Source: Allobosea sp. WAO (GTDB lineage Bacteria; Pseudomonadota; Alphaproteobacteria; Rhizobiales; Beijerinckiaceae). Taken from it: a stretch of DNA of 64,000 nt. The position numbers and the translations under genes were made by a program. Of this stretch, positions 1 through 7,930 are shown in pieces (position 1 is the stretch's first letter; each line of letters starts with the position of its first letter). The notes under the pieces were generated by a model that searched no databases, was not told where the DNA came from, and saw only the letters and a list, made by a program, of their open reading frames with translations. The stretch is taken from positions 90,451-154,450 of the forward strand of contig NZ_JXTJ01000002.1 in assembly GCF_001509835.1 (NCBI RefSeq), read 5' to 3'.

Positions 1-83
1 GACAATGCCCTTCTGCGTCGCTTCATCATCAAGCCCATGGTTGCCCGCCCAAAGCGTCGCCGATCACCAACGGCCTAAGTCGC

Positions 84-311
84 TCAGCGAAGCTGATGCT
101 CACCACCCAACACTTGGATGATGGCAGCGGGTATCTCGATGACAGGAGTTGCGTGCCGCCTTAAGTCAAACTCGGCGATCGCTTCGGTCAGCGCGTCGAA
201 TTCGCGCTCCTCATCGGAGCCTTTTGCGCAGTTGATCAGCTCGGCAGCTCTGAGAACAGCGGCTCTGCGCTCGTTGGGAGAGGCAATCATCACGGTGTCG
301 GCGATAGGCAT
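84..311 (-). CDS. Small hypothetical protein (75 aa), paralog of the gene at 6862-7080
   Basis: No known function. The ATG at 311 follows a strong SD (GGGGAGG, 5 bases before it); an in-frame GTG six bases upstream is less likely. The product is a soluble acidic helical protein with a core reading AVLRAAEL then a D/E-rich EREFD segment and LTEAIAEFD. The gene at 6862-7080 shares this whole layout (AVLRAAELL, EREFDLLTEAIADFD, then a VEIPAE or IEIPAA end), so the two are clear paralogs. A looser resemblance in length and composition exists to the proteins at 34497-34727 and 39040-39288. It lies downstream of the stress genes at 444-1303 on the same strand, beyond a terminator-like hairpin, so it probably has its own promoter, which I could not identify. 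Confidence 0.7.
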   Translation of the reverse strand: MPIADTVMIASPNERRAAVLRAAELINCAKGSDEEREFDALTEAIAEFDLRRHATPVIEIPAAIIQVLGGEHQLR

Positions 312-396
312 AGCCACCTCCCCGCAGGATGCACCGCGGATAGGCTAGCGCCCTGCCCTCCGAATGACGAGTCCCTATCAATCGAAAACCTCCAGA

Positions 397-427
397 GCTG
401 GGGCCCGACGTAACGTCGAGCCCCAGC
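397..427 (-). terminator. Hairpin after the 444-983 gene
   Basis: Perfect 8-bp arms GCTGGGGC (397-404) and GCCCCAGC (420-427), with further complementarity (CGACG / CGTCG) inside the loop. It lies 17 bases beyond the stop of the minus-strand gene ending at 444. There is no long T run, so it may also act as an mRNA-end stabiliser. Confidence 0.5.
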
Positions 428-443
428 GTCTTCCCGTCGCAGC

Positions 444-983
444 TTAGATCGACGGCCTCACGTACGGCGTCGCGTTGGCATCGAACTGGGTCCAACCCTC
501 GCGTTCGTAGTCAGCGCGGCGCATCGAAATATCGACTGGCGTGGCACGATCCATGATCGCTTCGGCTTCGACGGCGCGCGCCTCTGAAGTGCGAACTGAG
601 ACTACGGAGCCGCCGCGCCGGACGCTTTCAGCGTAAAGGTGAGCGTCCTTCTCATCGACGCCGGCGCTGGTCATGGCGCCGATGATCCCACCTGCTGCCG
701 CGCCAGCCGCGGCTCCGGCCGCAGTCGCGGCAAGCCATCCGGCCGCCACAACGGGTCCGATGCCAGGAATGGCGATCATGCCGAGGCCAGCCAGCAGCCC
801 GGCGGCTCCGCCGACACCTGCACCAATGCCAGCGCCCTCGCCGGCATTGCTGTCGTCGACGTCATCGCCGCGGCGGCCGATCACGCTAATTTCGGAGTCC
901 GAAAAGCCGGCCGCTCCGAGGTCCTCTACGACCGCGGTCGCGGCAGCATAGTCATCGTAGGATCGGGTGATTGTGCGGGTCAT
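444..983 (-). CDS. General stress protein with YflT/GSP17M-like domain and glycine-rich hydrophobic stretch (179 aa)
   Basis: The first 40 residues (MTRTITRSYDDYAAATAVVEDL and on to the SVIGRR segment) match the pattern of the heat-induced YflT/GSP17M stress domain: a beta strand, an amphipathic helix over the paired residues and a short strand. Residues about 50-105 are a Gly/Ala-rich hydrophobic region (GAGIGAGVGGAAGLLAGLG, then AAGAAAGAAAGG) like a glycine zipper, which may insert into or lie on membranes. The C-terminal third (VRRGGSVVSVRTSEA) repeats the beta-strand theme. It follows the secreted gene at 1007-1303 by 23 bases and probably shares its EcfG-type promoter at 1349-1373. A decayed second copy of both genes is at 12500-13227. 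The exact molecular role of this family is not known. Confidence 0.8.
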   Translation of the reverse strand: MTRTITRSYDDYAAATAVVEDLGAAGFSDSEISVIGRRGDDVDDSNAGEGAGIGAGVGGAAGLLAGLGMIAIPGIGPVVAAGWLAATAAGAAAGAAAGGIIGAMTSAGVDEKDAHLYAESVRRGGSVVSVRTSEARAVEAEAIMDRATPVDISMRRADYEREGWTQFDANATPYVRPSI

Positions 984-1006
984 CGCAGTTCTCCTTTCAA
1001 ACGCTG

Positions 1007-1303
1007 TCAGTGACGGGTGATGTTGCCGCGATAATCGACGCTCACGGTGACCGGCTGGCCGCCATGCGTGGCCGTGCCCTTCCAGACGCCATTGTCGTCC
1101 TTCTTGAGCTCGCTGATGGCGCTATAGCCATTGGCCTCGAGGCGGCTCTTGGCCTGCCCCTCAGTGAAGCTGTTGGCACCCGGCAGCGGGGCATTGGCAT
1201 CGGCCGGAGCTGGGGTCGGTGCGGGCGACGTCGTCGAAGTTTGGGCGAACGCGCCCATCGACATCACCGAGGCAACAAAAGATGTGATGATGAGCTTTCT
1301 CAT
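1007..1303 (-). CDS. Small secreted protein, PepSY-like fold suspected (98 aa)
   Basis: The ATG at 1303 has a good SD (GGGAGG, 7 bases upstream) and begins a signal peptide (MRKLIITSFVASVMSMGAFA, cleavage likely near AFA-QT). A Pro/Ala/Thr-rich linker follows (residues 22-42), then a compact domain with TEGQAKSRLEANGY and LKKDDNGVWKGTA, and a strand TVSVDYRGNI near the end. That order (helix, then strands with a W.G/A core and a D.RG ending) is typical of small periplasmic PepSY-like proteins in this order; the family call is inference. An EcfG-type promoter lies 46 bases upstream, so the product is probably an envelope stress protein. The homologous fragment at 12500-12674 has lost the signal peptide. 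Confidence 0.75.
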   Translation of the reverse strand: MRKLIITSFVASVMSMGAFAQTSTTSPAPTPAPADANAPLPGANSFTEGQAKSRLEANGYSAISELKKDDNGVWKGTATHGGQPVTVSVDYRGNITRH

Positions 1304-1348
1304 TACATTCCTCCCGAGAAGCAGGCCGTTGCGGCCGATGCTCATCAG

Positions 1349-1373
1349 AACCGGGAACGCAGAAATTTGTTCC
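1349..1373 (-). promoter_or_regulatory. EcfG-type (general stress) promoter for 1303-444
   Basis: On the minus strand GGAAC (1373-1369), 16 bases, then GGTT (1352-1349). The -35 is perfect and the -10 differs from CGTT at the first base. The start codon is 46 bases downstream. Confidence 0.6.
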
Positions 1374-1426
1374 AGATTGGAATGACTTACGCGCGCTGAA
1401 GTGCGCCTTCTACAGCGGGCCAACGC

Positions 1427-1510
1427 TCATCGCGTGCCAAACGAGAAAAATGTCAGGGTAGAAAGGACGAGGGCGATCAGGAACAACCAGAGTGACGCGG
1501 CGAAAGACAT
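1427..1510 (-). CDS. Tiny one-helix membrane peptide (27 aa)
   Basis: A 27-codon frame begins ATG at 1510 (MSFAASLWLFLIALVLST and so on) and is almost entirely one transmembrane helix ending in a short TR tail. No strong SD is visible (AGCCTC lies in the leader). The key support is a perfect EcfG-type promoter 31 bases upstream (1542-1566). Similar tiny ORFs with a WLF/WLL start to the helix and 27-29 codons lie at 11748, 29127 and 34330. Stress-induced single-helix peptides commonly modulate membrane complexes, but no function can be assigned here. Confidence 0.5.
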   Translation of the reverse strand: MSFAASLWLFLIALVLSTLTFFSFGTR

Positions 1511-1541
1511 GAGTTGAGGCTCGAAACGACATCCCGTCGTC

Positions 1542-1566
1542 AACGCCCACTGCCATCTTGGGTTCC
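1542..1566 (-). promoter_or_regulatory. EcfG-type promoter for the tiny ORF at 1427-1510
   Basis: Minus strand GGAAC (1566-1562), 16 bases, CGTT (1545-1542): a perfect match to the alphaproteobacterial general-stress consensus. Confidence 0.65.
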
Positions 1567-1642
1567 TCGGCAGCCATCGCTCACCTTGCCTCTTTAAATG
1601 AAGCGCCGCTCCACTATCTTCCCTGCCGAAGAGGAGGGGGAC

Positions 1643-1915
1643 ATGCCGTTTCGATCATTGACCGACCCGGTTGATGTGGCTCGAGCAATCGCAGTTGTCG
1701 ATGATGTCTGGGCCCAGATTCGCTCATCATCATTTGAGCTTCTAGGAACAGAAGAGCAGGAACGAGAGCGGTTGAAGTTCATCGTGGCCAGCCTCGTCCC
1801 GATGGCACTCGACGAGCACGACCTGAAGGGGCGAGCATTTGCCCGATTCACGCAAAAGCCCGGAGCGGGAACCCTTATGGCTCAACAGAATAATGGTGAC
1901 CTCATCACCCCGTGA
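1643..1915 (+). CDS. Small hypothetical protein (90 aa), paralog of 35805-36077
   Basis: Unknown function. The ATG at 1643 follows a strong SD (GAGGAGGGGG) and is preferred to an upstream ATG at 1598. The product starts MPFRSLTDPVDVARAIAVVD, carries a helix with LLGTEEQERERLKF and a hydrophobic VASLVPMALDEHDL segment. The 90-residue protein at 35805-36077 shares MPFRSLTDPVD, LLGTEEQERERLK and VASLVP.ALDE at the same positions, so these are true paralogs and the start is well supported. It looks like an all-helical soluble protein. Neither copy has a recognised domain. No EcfG match was found upstream of this copy. Confidence 0.75.
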   Translation: MPFRSLTDPVDVARAIAVVDDVWAQIRSSSFELLGTEEQERERLKFIVASLVPMALDEHDLKGRAFARFTQKPGAGTLMAQQNNGDLITP

Positions 1916-2084
1916 TGGGAGTAGCGCTTGTCCTCGCGGGGCGCCGCACCGAGCCCTGAAGGTTCGATCCAAAGCCGGTAGGTGTCCAGCCCTCCTACGC
2001 CGCAGCGGCCCTTGGATCGTCCAACGCTTAACGTCGCGACCTTGAATTGAGACTGGCGCCGAGCGCGCGTAAATTCGATTAGGT

Positions 2085-2294
2085 TTACTGGTCGTTTCGG
2101 TCTTGAGAACCGGGGCGATCACCCAGCGTCAGATAACGAGACACCGCCAGTTCCAGGGCATCGCGCTCTCGAGCCACCGGCGGGCTCTTAGGCTTACCCT
2201 CTAAGACGCGTAAACGGGCGATCGCTTCGCGGTACTGGGCCGCGGTGGAGATAATGTACACAGCGCGATCTGCGGCGTCGGAACCCTGCTCCAT
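2085..2294 (-). CDS. Small hypothetical protein (69 aa)
   Basis: I do not recognise this family. The frame starts ATG at 2294 with a weak SD (GGGAG about 10 bases upstream). The product is soluble: a helix carrying YIISTAAQYREAIARLRVLEG, a Lys/Pro turn (KPKSPPVAR), a second helix ERDALELAVSRYLT and a polar tail. The helix-turn-helix-like hairpin shape and the ALE.AV.RY pattern recall small N-terminal HigA-like or dimerisation segments seen in other tiny Hyphomicrobiales proteins, but this is only a visual impression. It lies alone between a plus-strand small gene and the GAF-HWE kinase. Confidence 0.5.
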   Translation of the reverse strand: MEQGSDAADRAVYIISTAAQYREAIARLRVLEGKPKSPPVARERDALELAVSRYLTLGDRPGSQDRNDQ

Positions 2295-2526
2295 TTCTGC
2301 ACACTCCCAAAGCGGGAAGGCATTTTCTCATTCGATCTGCGACAGCTCAATATCAAAAGACATTTGCCTGCACGAGTTGCGCGCGAAGAAAGGCAACTTA
2401 GGAGAGCTATCTTTTGCCTCGTGATCGCCGGCGTGGCGCTGCATGGGGCGACGGCCTGATGGGTCGTGCCGAGCGACATCTAGAAATCGCGTCGCTATCC
2501 GGGGGCAATCTTGCTAAGCTCCTGCA

Positions 2527-3840
2527 ATGCGTTCTGTTCGTGAGACTCTAGGGCCAATGAGAGAGGTTATGACAAGCCTGCTCCAAACCCGGCCCCAGGC
2601 GATTTCCCCAAATCCTTCGCCCGTTCCTGAAAGCGAAAACGCAGACCTCGAGCTTCTTCACAAGATCAGCATTGAGTTGATCGGCGAATCCGATCGGGCG
2701 GAGCTTTATGGGAAGATTGTCGACGCAGCCGTCTCGATCTCCCGTTCTCAGTTCGGAACGATGCAGCTGCTCTGTCCGAAAGGCGATCCCTCCGGCCGCG
2801 AAGGCCATTTGCAACTGCTTTGCTATCGTGGATTGCCTCCTGAGGCGGTTGAGTTCTGGCAATGGGTCAAACCCACGGCGCACAGCAGCTGCACCTTGGC
2901 GCTTAAAGTCGGACAACGGGCAATCATTCCCGATTTCGAGGAATGGGATGACATTGTCGGCACGCCGGACCTCACTGCATTCCGACAGGCGGGTATCCGT
3001 TCTGCCCAGACAACGCCGCTGCTTTCTCGCAGCGGCAACCTGCTCGGCATGATTTCGACCCACTGGAGGACACCGCACTCCCCGTCGGACAGAGATCTGC
3101 GTTTGCTCGATATTTTAGCCCGGCAAGCAGCCGATCTGCTTGAGCGAACTATTACCGAAGAAGGTCTGCGCGCGCGAGAGCAGGAGCTGGAACGCGCATG
3201 CGCGGCGTTGCGTGAAAGTGAGCAGCTGCAAAAAACTCTGGCTGGCGAGATGAGCCACCGGGTGAAGAACCTGTTCGCCCTCGTCAGCACGATGATCCGG
3301 TTCGGCGCGAAAAGCGCCAAGAACAAGGACGATTTCTCAAAGAGCCTGTCGGGCCGAATTCAGGCGCTCGCCGAGGCACACCATCTTGTGCTGGCTGGAG
3401 AGGCGACGGCAACACCGCTCCAGCTTGAGCATATTGTCCGATCGGTAATCGAAGCTCATCAATCAGAGAACGGTCAGCGCTTTGGTCTGACGGGCTCAAC
3501 AGTATCGATCAGGCCTGAATCGATCAGCGGCCTCGCATTGGTGGTAAATGAACTAGCCACCAACGCGATCAAATATGGCGCGCTCGCCGCCGACGAAGGA
3601 ACCGTCGCGGTCTCCTGGAGCGCCGCGGACGACCATTTGTCGGTGCGCTGGGAAGAACGGGGAGGCGCAGCGATTGACGCTGTTCCGGAACGCATCGGCT
3701 TCGGCAGCCGGTTGCTGGATACGACGATCGTCCGCCAGTTCGGTGGGACGCTCTCGTACGACTGGCAGCGCGAAGGCGTGGTTGTCTCGATCACATTGCC
3801 GCTTTCGGCGGTCTCTGCGGTCAACGACGCCGCGCCCTAA
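2527..3840 (+). CDS. GAF-domain HWE-family sensor histidine kinase (437 aa)
   Basis: Cytoplasmic sensor kinase. A GAF domain covers about residues 42-207, a coiled coil 210-240 (EEGLRAREQELERACAALRE), and the HWE/HisKA_2 kinase core the rest. The H-box is EMSHRVKNLFAL with phospho-accepting His244; the N-box is VVNELATNAIKYGAL (Asn341, Asn346); the W.E motif is RWEERGG; the glycine box is IGFGSRLLD. There is no membrane segment, so the signal is internal and probably a small molecule or redox cue. No partner regulator is adjacent. Kinases of this class in alphaproteobacteria often feed PhyR in the general stress response. The start is uncertain: ATGs at 2557 and 2569 are alternatives. Confidence 0.88.
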   Translation: MRSVRETLGPMREVMTSLLQTRPQAISPNPSPVPESENADLELLHKISIELIGESDRAELYGKIVDAAVSISRSQFGTMQLLCPKGDPSGREGHLQLLCYRGLPPEAVEFWQWVKPTAHSSCTLALKVGQRAIIPDFEEWDDIVGTPDLTAFRQAGIRSAQTTPLLSRSGNLLGMISTHWRTPHSPSDRDLRLLDILARQAADLLERTITEEGLRAREQELERACAALRESEQLQKTLAGEMSHRVKNLFALVSTMIRFGAKSAKNKDDFSKSLSGRIQALAEAHHLVLAGEATATPLQLEHIVRSVIEAHQSENGQRFGLTGSTVSIRPESISGLALVVNELATNAIKYGALAADEGTVAVSWSAADDHLSVRWEERGGAAIDAVPERIGFGSRLLDTTIVRQFGGTLSYDWQREGVVVSITLPLSAVSAVNDAAP

Positions 3841-3932
3841 AACCAGAACATCGGTTCCCGCACAGGCAAGCCTCTTGATAATCGAGGGAGAGCATCCACA
3901 TACCATCCCATTGGATGGCATGAGGATGGGCC

Positions 3933-4325
3933 ATGAAAGTTCCCGATAGCGAGAAGCTGACACTGAACCTGGGGTTCGTCGATCTTGGCCGCATCGACCT
4001 GCTGGTGCGAGATGGCTTCTATTCCAACCGGTCGGACTTCATTCGGACAGCGATCCGCAACCAGCTTTCGACCCATGCAGACGTCGCTGCGAAAGCAACA
4101 ACGCGGCTTGCGCTGGAGCTTGGACTTCGGACCTTCACACGCCGGGACCTAGAGGCAGTGGTCGCCGCCGGGGAACAGCTCGAAATCAGGGTTCTTGGCC
4201 TCGCCGTCATCGAGGCCGACGTGCCGCCGGAGCTAGCGCGCAAAGCCATCGCATCGATCACGGTTCTCGGCGCCCTTCATGCCTCCGCAGAGATCAAGGC
4301 CGCTTTGGCCGACCGGCTCTCATGA
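3933..4325 (+). CDS. Ribbon-helix-helix (CopG-like) transcriptional regulator (130 aa)
   Basis: The first 45 residues have the CopG/MetJ layout: a beta strand (KLTLNLGFVDLGRIDLLV), a helix and the GFYSNRSDFIRTAIRNQL segment typical of helix 2 in ribbon-helix-helix repressors. The rest (residues 60-130) is a helical domain with a strand EIRVLGLAVIEADVP that may bind a ligand or oligomerise. The stop overlaps the start of the esterase gene at 4322 by 4 bases (ATGA), so the two are translationally coupled and the regulator probably controls the esterase and itself, perhaps in response to PHB granules or a lipid. Confidence 0.75.
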   Translation: MKVPDSEKLTLNLGFVDLGRIDLLVRDGFYSNRSDFIRTAIRNQLSTHADVAAKATTRLALELGLRTFTRRDLEAVVAAGEQLEIRVLGLAVIEADVPPELARKAIASITVLGALHASAEIKAALADRLS

Positions 4326-5443
4326 ACCCAAGGACAGCCATGAACCCTCGTTTTCACGCCGCCATCGGCGAAGCCATGACGCGCCTTAGAACGTCCGATG
4401 TAGCGGGAGCAACCAACGCGCTCCAACGCGCACTCTCAGGTCGACCCGTTCAAGAGGGGATGGATTCGCAGAGTCGTGCTCAAGACAGACCCGGCATCGA
4501 GCCATCGTCGACGCGCGGTCTCGAGACTGTGCTGGATCAGCTTCGGCGCCAGCGGGCGAGTTTCTTCAAGGACCGCCGGGCCGAGGCCTCTGTCGTCGAA
4601 CAGCCCGATGACAGCGAGAATTTTCGCTCTCGCATGTTCCGATCGGTGATCGGCTCCTTGGCCTATAAGCTTTACGTGCCCGACGATTACGCCGGTCGAC
4701 AGCTCACATTGATCATCATGCTGCACGGATGCACCCAAAACCCGGACGATTTTGCACGCGGGACCCGAATGAACGCCTTGGCAGACGAGTTTGGCTTGAT
4801 CGTCGCGTATCCGCTGCAACCTAAATCGGCCAACGCACAGGGATGCTGGAACTGGTTTGACAGACGTCACCAGCAGCGAGGCGCAGGTGAACCGGCCCTC
4901 TTGGCCGGGCTTGCGCAGGAACTGGCTTCAGAATTCGCGATCGGTCGCAGCCGGATCTTCGCTGCCGGGCTGTCGGCGGGTGGCGCGATGGCGGACGTCC
5001 TGTCATCGGCTTATCCGGAAGTCTTTACGGCCGTCGGTATCCATTCCGGATTGCCTTACGGCGCAGCCAAAGACGTGATGTCGGCTTTTTCCGCCATGAA
5101 GGGGAATGGGAAGGCGTCGGCAAGGCGGGCTTCCACCGTCAGAAAGATCATCTTTCACGGGGAGGCCGATGCCACAGTTCATCCTTCGAATGGTGAGCGA
5201 ATGTTCGATCTGGCGCGGTCTACGCATGGCCCGCTACCGGAGTATCAGATCGATGCGGTGATCAACGGGAAGCGCGTGACCCGCTCACTGATCGGACGGG
5301 GGCAGGATCACGCGCTCGCAGAACACTGGTTGATCCATGGCGGAGGCCATGCCTGGTCGGGAGGCGATCATCGTGGAAGCTATGTCGATGCGACCGGGCC
5401 CGATGCCTCGCGTGAGATGGTTCGCTTTTTCCTTCAGGCTTGA
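4322..5443 (+). CDS. PHB depolymerase-family esterase (alpha/beta hydrolase, 373 aa)
   Basis: Hydrolase of the esterase_phb / LpqC-like family, acting on poly- or oligo-hydroxyalkanoates or similar esters. Oxyanion-hole motif MLHGCTQNPDDFARGTRMN at about 133-151; nucleophile elbow GLSAGG with Ser218; Asp283 (FHGEADATVHP) and His343 (GGGHAWSGG) complete the triad. The NWFD segment (177-180) is typical of the family. The first 110 residues lack a signal peptide and are a low-complexity helical extension, so the enzyme is probably intracellular, as in granule-associated depolymerases. It overlaps the regulator gene before it. A second in-frame ATG at codon 7 is an alternative start. Confidence 0.88.
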   Translation: MNPRTAMNPRFHAAIGEAMTRLRTSDVAGATNALQRALSGRPVQEGMDSQSRAQDRPGIEPSSTRGLETVLDQLRRQRASFFKDRRAEASVVEQPDDSENFRSRMFRSVIGSLAYKLYVPDDYAGRQLTLIIMLHGCTQNPDDFARGTRMNALADEFGLIVAYPLQPKSANAQGCWNWFDRRHQQRGAGEPALLAGLAQELASEFAIGRSRIFAAGLSAGGAMADVLSSAYPEVFTAVGIHSGLPYGAAKDVMSAFSAMKGNGKASARRASTVRKIIFHGEADATVHPSNGERMFDLARSTHGPLPEYQIDAVINGKRVTRSLIGRGQDHALAEHWLIHGGGHAWSGGDHRGSYVDATGPDASREMVRFFLQA

Positions 5444-5735
5444 GGTCCGGCGCACCGTTGCTCGGCGTCGCACGTCAATCAGGCCAAGCACTCCGGGCCG
5501 CAGTTGAACGCCTCGACCAGGGCTCAGGCGCGGAAAAGGCGCGGACCCAAAAGGCGGGCGCTACCATCGCCGGAGATAGGCGCCGTCCAAGGCGCCCATG
5601 GCAGCGATGTATTGTCGATGAGGTGGAGCCGCACGGCTCTCTCAACCTTCCCCTTGGATCCGCGCAATCGGCGCGTGTCGCTTGCATGAGTTCATCTTAC
5701 GATTCTTGTCCTGACTAGACATCAAGGAGAAGACA

Positions 5736-6170
5736 ATGAACTTCTGGGACCTGTTCGGTGAGCCTCTTGCAACGACGAGCTCCGGCGCGAAACTTTATAT
5801 GCTTTCTCATGAAGTAAATTCCAAATTTCCAGGCTCAGCCGCCTTGTCCGAGTTTGAAAACGGCCTGACTCTTGCCGAGGAAATGGACCGTCTCAAAGCT
5901 GACCTCTCCCGGCTGGAACGCGGATGGGCACCTAGTGCCGAGGATTTGGTCGACGCACCTATGCTCAAGGAATGGGGTATTCTGGATGCTGGAGAAGTGC
6001 TCCCGAGAATCGTCGGAGATATCGTCGGAGCATCAGCCATTGGCACCGCATTTGCTGAGGGCCAGCAAATCGCAACTCTGCAAGTGCTGGCAATCGACAA
6101 CGAATTAGGTTGGGCTCGTGACCGGCGTGGCTTTTATCGCCTGGACGAAGAACCAACGGGCGAAGCGTAG
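5736..6170 (+). CDS. Hypothetical protein (144 aa)
   Basis: Unrecognised family. The start is well supported by the SD AAGGAG 7 bases before ATG. The protein begins MNFWDLFGEP, has a helix LAEEMDRLKADLSRLERGW that could form a short coiled coil, and a mixed hydrophobic stretch GDIVGASAIGTAF followed by strands (QIATLQVLAIDNELGWARD) and an RRGFYRLD ending. The C-terminal strand plus the 'WARDRRGFYRL' motif suggests a small beta-domain. It stands alone: 292 bases upstream to the esterase contain nothing I can support, and 254 bases downstream are non-coding or decayed. Confidence 0.65.
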   Translation: MNFWDLFGEPLATTSSGAKLYMLSHEVNSKFPGSAALSEFENGLTLAEEMDRLKADLSRLERGWAPSAEDLVDAPMLKEWGILDAGEVLPRIVGDIVGASAIGTAFAEGQQIATLQVLAIDNELGWARDRRGFYRLDEEPTGEA

Positions 6171-6424
6171 GGCGGACAAGAGCCTCGGGAAAGCCCATGT
6201 GGAACGTATGGGAGGACCGCTGAGGTCGATCAACCAGGTCGGGGCAGAAGCCCGCGCTGGCCGCATGCCGCGTGACCCCGCACGCAACGAAACGAACTCA
6301 GCGCGCGTCAGTGGCTCCGCCCAGCTGCGCGCCAGCTCGACCGGCCAGGTGTCGAGAACAACGACCAGCGCGCCGGCCGGGAGCGTGGCGCCGTTAAATT
6401 GGAAGCGTCGCTCCTGGCGCCTAA

Positions 6425-6715
6425 CTAGACTTTTGGCAATCTCGGGGGGAACTTACTCAAGTCGACTATTTTGATGGTTGCGCTCGACGCGTGCGACGGG
6501 ACGTCAGCACTCAAATCGGCTCGGTCCGAATGATGTTTTTCTGCAGCGACCCCCTCGCGATCGTTGGGGTCGTATGGCGCGTGAGGGCCAGTCTCGTGGA
6601 GCGACCGTGGATTAGGGCCGGCGCGGTTTTCACTCTGCGTGCCCGGCTGACTACCGCGTTGCGGAGTCGCATAAGCGGCTGGGGCGTCTGTGTTTCGATC
6701 AGGTTTGTCGGCCAT
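6425..6715 (-). CDS. Small disordered, hydrophilic stress-type protein (96 aa)
   Basis: The ATG at 6715 follows AAGGAG by 8 bases; longer frames upstream have no SD. The product is rich in Asn, Pro, Gly, Ser, His and Asp (MADKPDRNTDAPAAYATPQR at the start), with no hydrophobic core until a short C-terminal IKIVDLSKFPPRL motif. It is therefore probably intrinsically disordered with a short binding motif at its end, as in many desiccation or stress-induced peptides. An EcfG-type promoter (GGAAC, 17 bases, CGTT) lies just upstream at 6738-6763, which supports both the start and the stress role. No homologous family is known to me. Confidence 0.65.
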   Translation of the reverse strand: MADKPDRNTDAPAAYATPQRGSQPGTQSENRAGPNPRSLHETGPHAPYDPNDREGVAAEKHHSDRADLSADVPSHASSATIKIVDLSKFPPRLPKV

Positions 6716-6737
6716 CGTTCGAACTCCTTCGAGCGAT

Positions 6738-6763
6738 AACGACCGCCCCTGGGGCGAGGTTCC
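6738..6763 (-). promoter_or_regulatory. EcfG-type promoter for 6425-6715
   Basis: Minus strand GGAAC (6763-6759), 17 bases, CGTT (6741-6738), 22 bases before the start codon. Confidence 0.6.
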
Positions 6764-6861
6764 GGATAGTCTGCCAACCAAGAGAGCGGCCATCCGCGGG
6801 GCTCGCGCGGATCCGACACGCCTCGGAGAAGCGCAAACCGGCGATTTGGTAACTTCCAAAG

Positions 6862-7080
6862 CTAATGCGCTCGACCAAGAAAACGCATGAACTCGGCTGG
6901 GATCTCAACAAAGGCCTCAGCATCCTGCCGGATATCGAAATCCGCGATCGCTTCGGTTAGCAGATCGAACTCGCGCTCATCATCGGAGGCTTTGGCTGAC
7001 GAAAGAAGCTCCGCGGCCCGAAGCACAGCCGTCTTGCGCTCTTGATAAGTCGTGATCGTGACGGCGTCGACGTTAGGCAT
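6862..7080 (-). CDS. Small hypothetical protein (72 aa), paralog of 84-311
   Basis: The ATG at 7080 has GAGGTG 5 bases upstream; an upstream in-frame start at 7107 is less likely. The product shares AVLRAAELL, the acidic DEREFDLLTEAIADFD helix and the VEIPAEF ending with the protein at 84-311. It is soluble and helical, without a recognised domain. The conserved pair indicates selection on the AVLRAAEL and EREFD segments. It sits between two EcfG-linked loci but no EcfG match was seen directly upstream. Confidence 0.72.
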   Translation of the reverse strand: MPNVDAVTITTYQERKTAVLRAAELLSSAKASDDEREFDLLTEAIADFDIRQDAEAFVEIPAEFMRFLGRAH

Positions 7081-7255
7081 GACACACCTCATCGCTACGC
7101 AACCCACAAGAGCACGCTACCGACCAATGATTGCCGTGACGAACCGTTTTGTTCGGCCGCTTCGGGACGGCGAGAAGCTCGTCGCTCCGGCAGCCGGGAC
7201 CCGGTCTAAATCGCTAGCTGCCACCCTGGAGCAAGTCGATGGATCGGCCGGCGCG

Positions 7256-7280
7256 GGAACGCAGAAGAGTGCCTCGCGTT
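7256..7280 (+). promoter_or_regulatory. EcfG-type promoter for 7316-7773
   Basis: GGAAC (7256-7260), exactly 16 bases, CGTT (7277-7280): a perfect match, 35 bases before the GTG start at 7316. Confidence 0.7.
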
Positions 7281-7315
7281 GCCACCTCTAGGATCGAAGA
7301 ACCAGGGAGGACGAC

Positions 7316-7501
7316 GTGACCGAAAAGAACAGTCCCGCGGTGAAAAGCCTCGAGCAGGAACAGAAGGCCCAGCGCAAGGAAGAGCGCGAAATGACGGCCG
7401 ACCAAAAGCTGGAAAAGGCTTTGAAGGACACCTTTCCGGCGAGTGACCCGGTTGCCGAACAGGTACCCGTCACTCCAGGCGGCGCAGAGGATAAGCGATG
7501 A
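7316..7501 (+). CDS. Small charged stress-associated protein with FPASDP motif (61 aa)
   Basis: GTG start with SD GGGAGG 6 bases upstream. The peptide is highly charged (EQEQKAQRKEEREMTADQKL) and ends with LKDTFPASDPVAEQ. The TFPASDP motif is common in small Hyphomicrobiales proteins induced under stress; its biochemical role is unknown. The gene overlaps the next one by 4 bases (ATGA) and has a perfect EcfG promoter, so the pair forms a stress-induced two-gene operon. The N-terminal half may form a single charged helix. Confidence 0.7.
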   Translation: MTEKNSPAVKSLEQEQKAQRKEEREMTADQKLEKALKDTFPASDPVAEQVPVTPGGAEDKR

Positions 7502-7773
7502 TCAAAGCTTCATTCTCTAGCCTAGCGGGCGCGTGGATCGCGCACGATGTTGCTCAAGGTGAGATCCCCGAAAGCGTGGCCGTGCCCTTGACGTTGCTCG
7601 CATCTCGTCTGCCGACACCCGTTCTCGTTGCCGGTACGATCGCCTATGGGCTTTATCGCTTGAATATCGAGACGCGAGCCAGACGAGCGAAGGACGTCAC
7701 ACCCAGTCGGCCGTCGAAGTCGGCCGCGACGCCGACATCCTCGCATGCCCGTAGGAAGAAGCGTCCGACATGA
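7498..7773 (+). CDS. Small hypothetical protein with one hydrophobic segment (91 aa)
   Basis: Translationally coupled to the preceding gene by an ATGA overlap. Residues about 25-55 (SVAVPLTLLASRLPTPVLVAGTIAYGLYRL) form a likely membrane segment, and the last 35 residues are basic (RARRAKDVTP, HARRKKRPT), which would face the cytoplasm. No family recognised. Sharing the EcfG promoter at 7256-7280 suggests that it anchors or partners the charged 61-residue protein at the membrane, but this is inference from gene order only. Confidence 0.6.
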   Translation: MIKASFSSLAGAWIAHDVAQGEIPESVAVPLTLLASRLPTPVLVAGTIAYGLYRLNIETRARRAKDVTPSRPSKSAATPTSSHARRKKRPT

Positions 7774-7876
7774 TCGGACCAACGTTTCTTTCGAGAGAAG
7801 CAGCGGTCGGAGCCTGTGATTGGCGGCGACGATGATATTCGCACAGCCATAACAACTTCCTCGATCCGGTACTGAT

Positions 7877-7901
7877 GGAACGCTGGTCGTCGGTCGCCGT
7901 T
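7877..7901 (+). promoter_or_regulatory. EcfG-type promoter for the transglutaminase gene
   Basis: GGAAC (7877-7881), 16 bases, CGTT (7898-7901): perfect match, 29 bases before the ATG at 7931. Confidence 0.7.
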
Positions 7902-7930
7902 GATGGCGCAACACGATCCGAGGCAACAGA

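Noticed and set aside
5440..5718. Frame after the esterase gene (92 codons)
   Set aside because: TTG start overlapping the stop of the esterase but no SD and a low-complexity product; nothing supports it.
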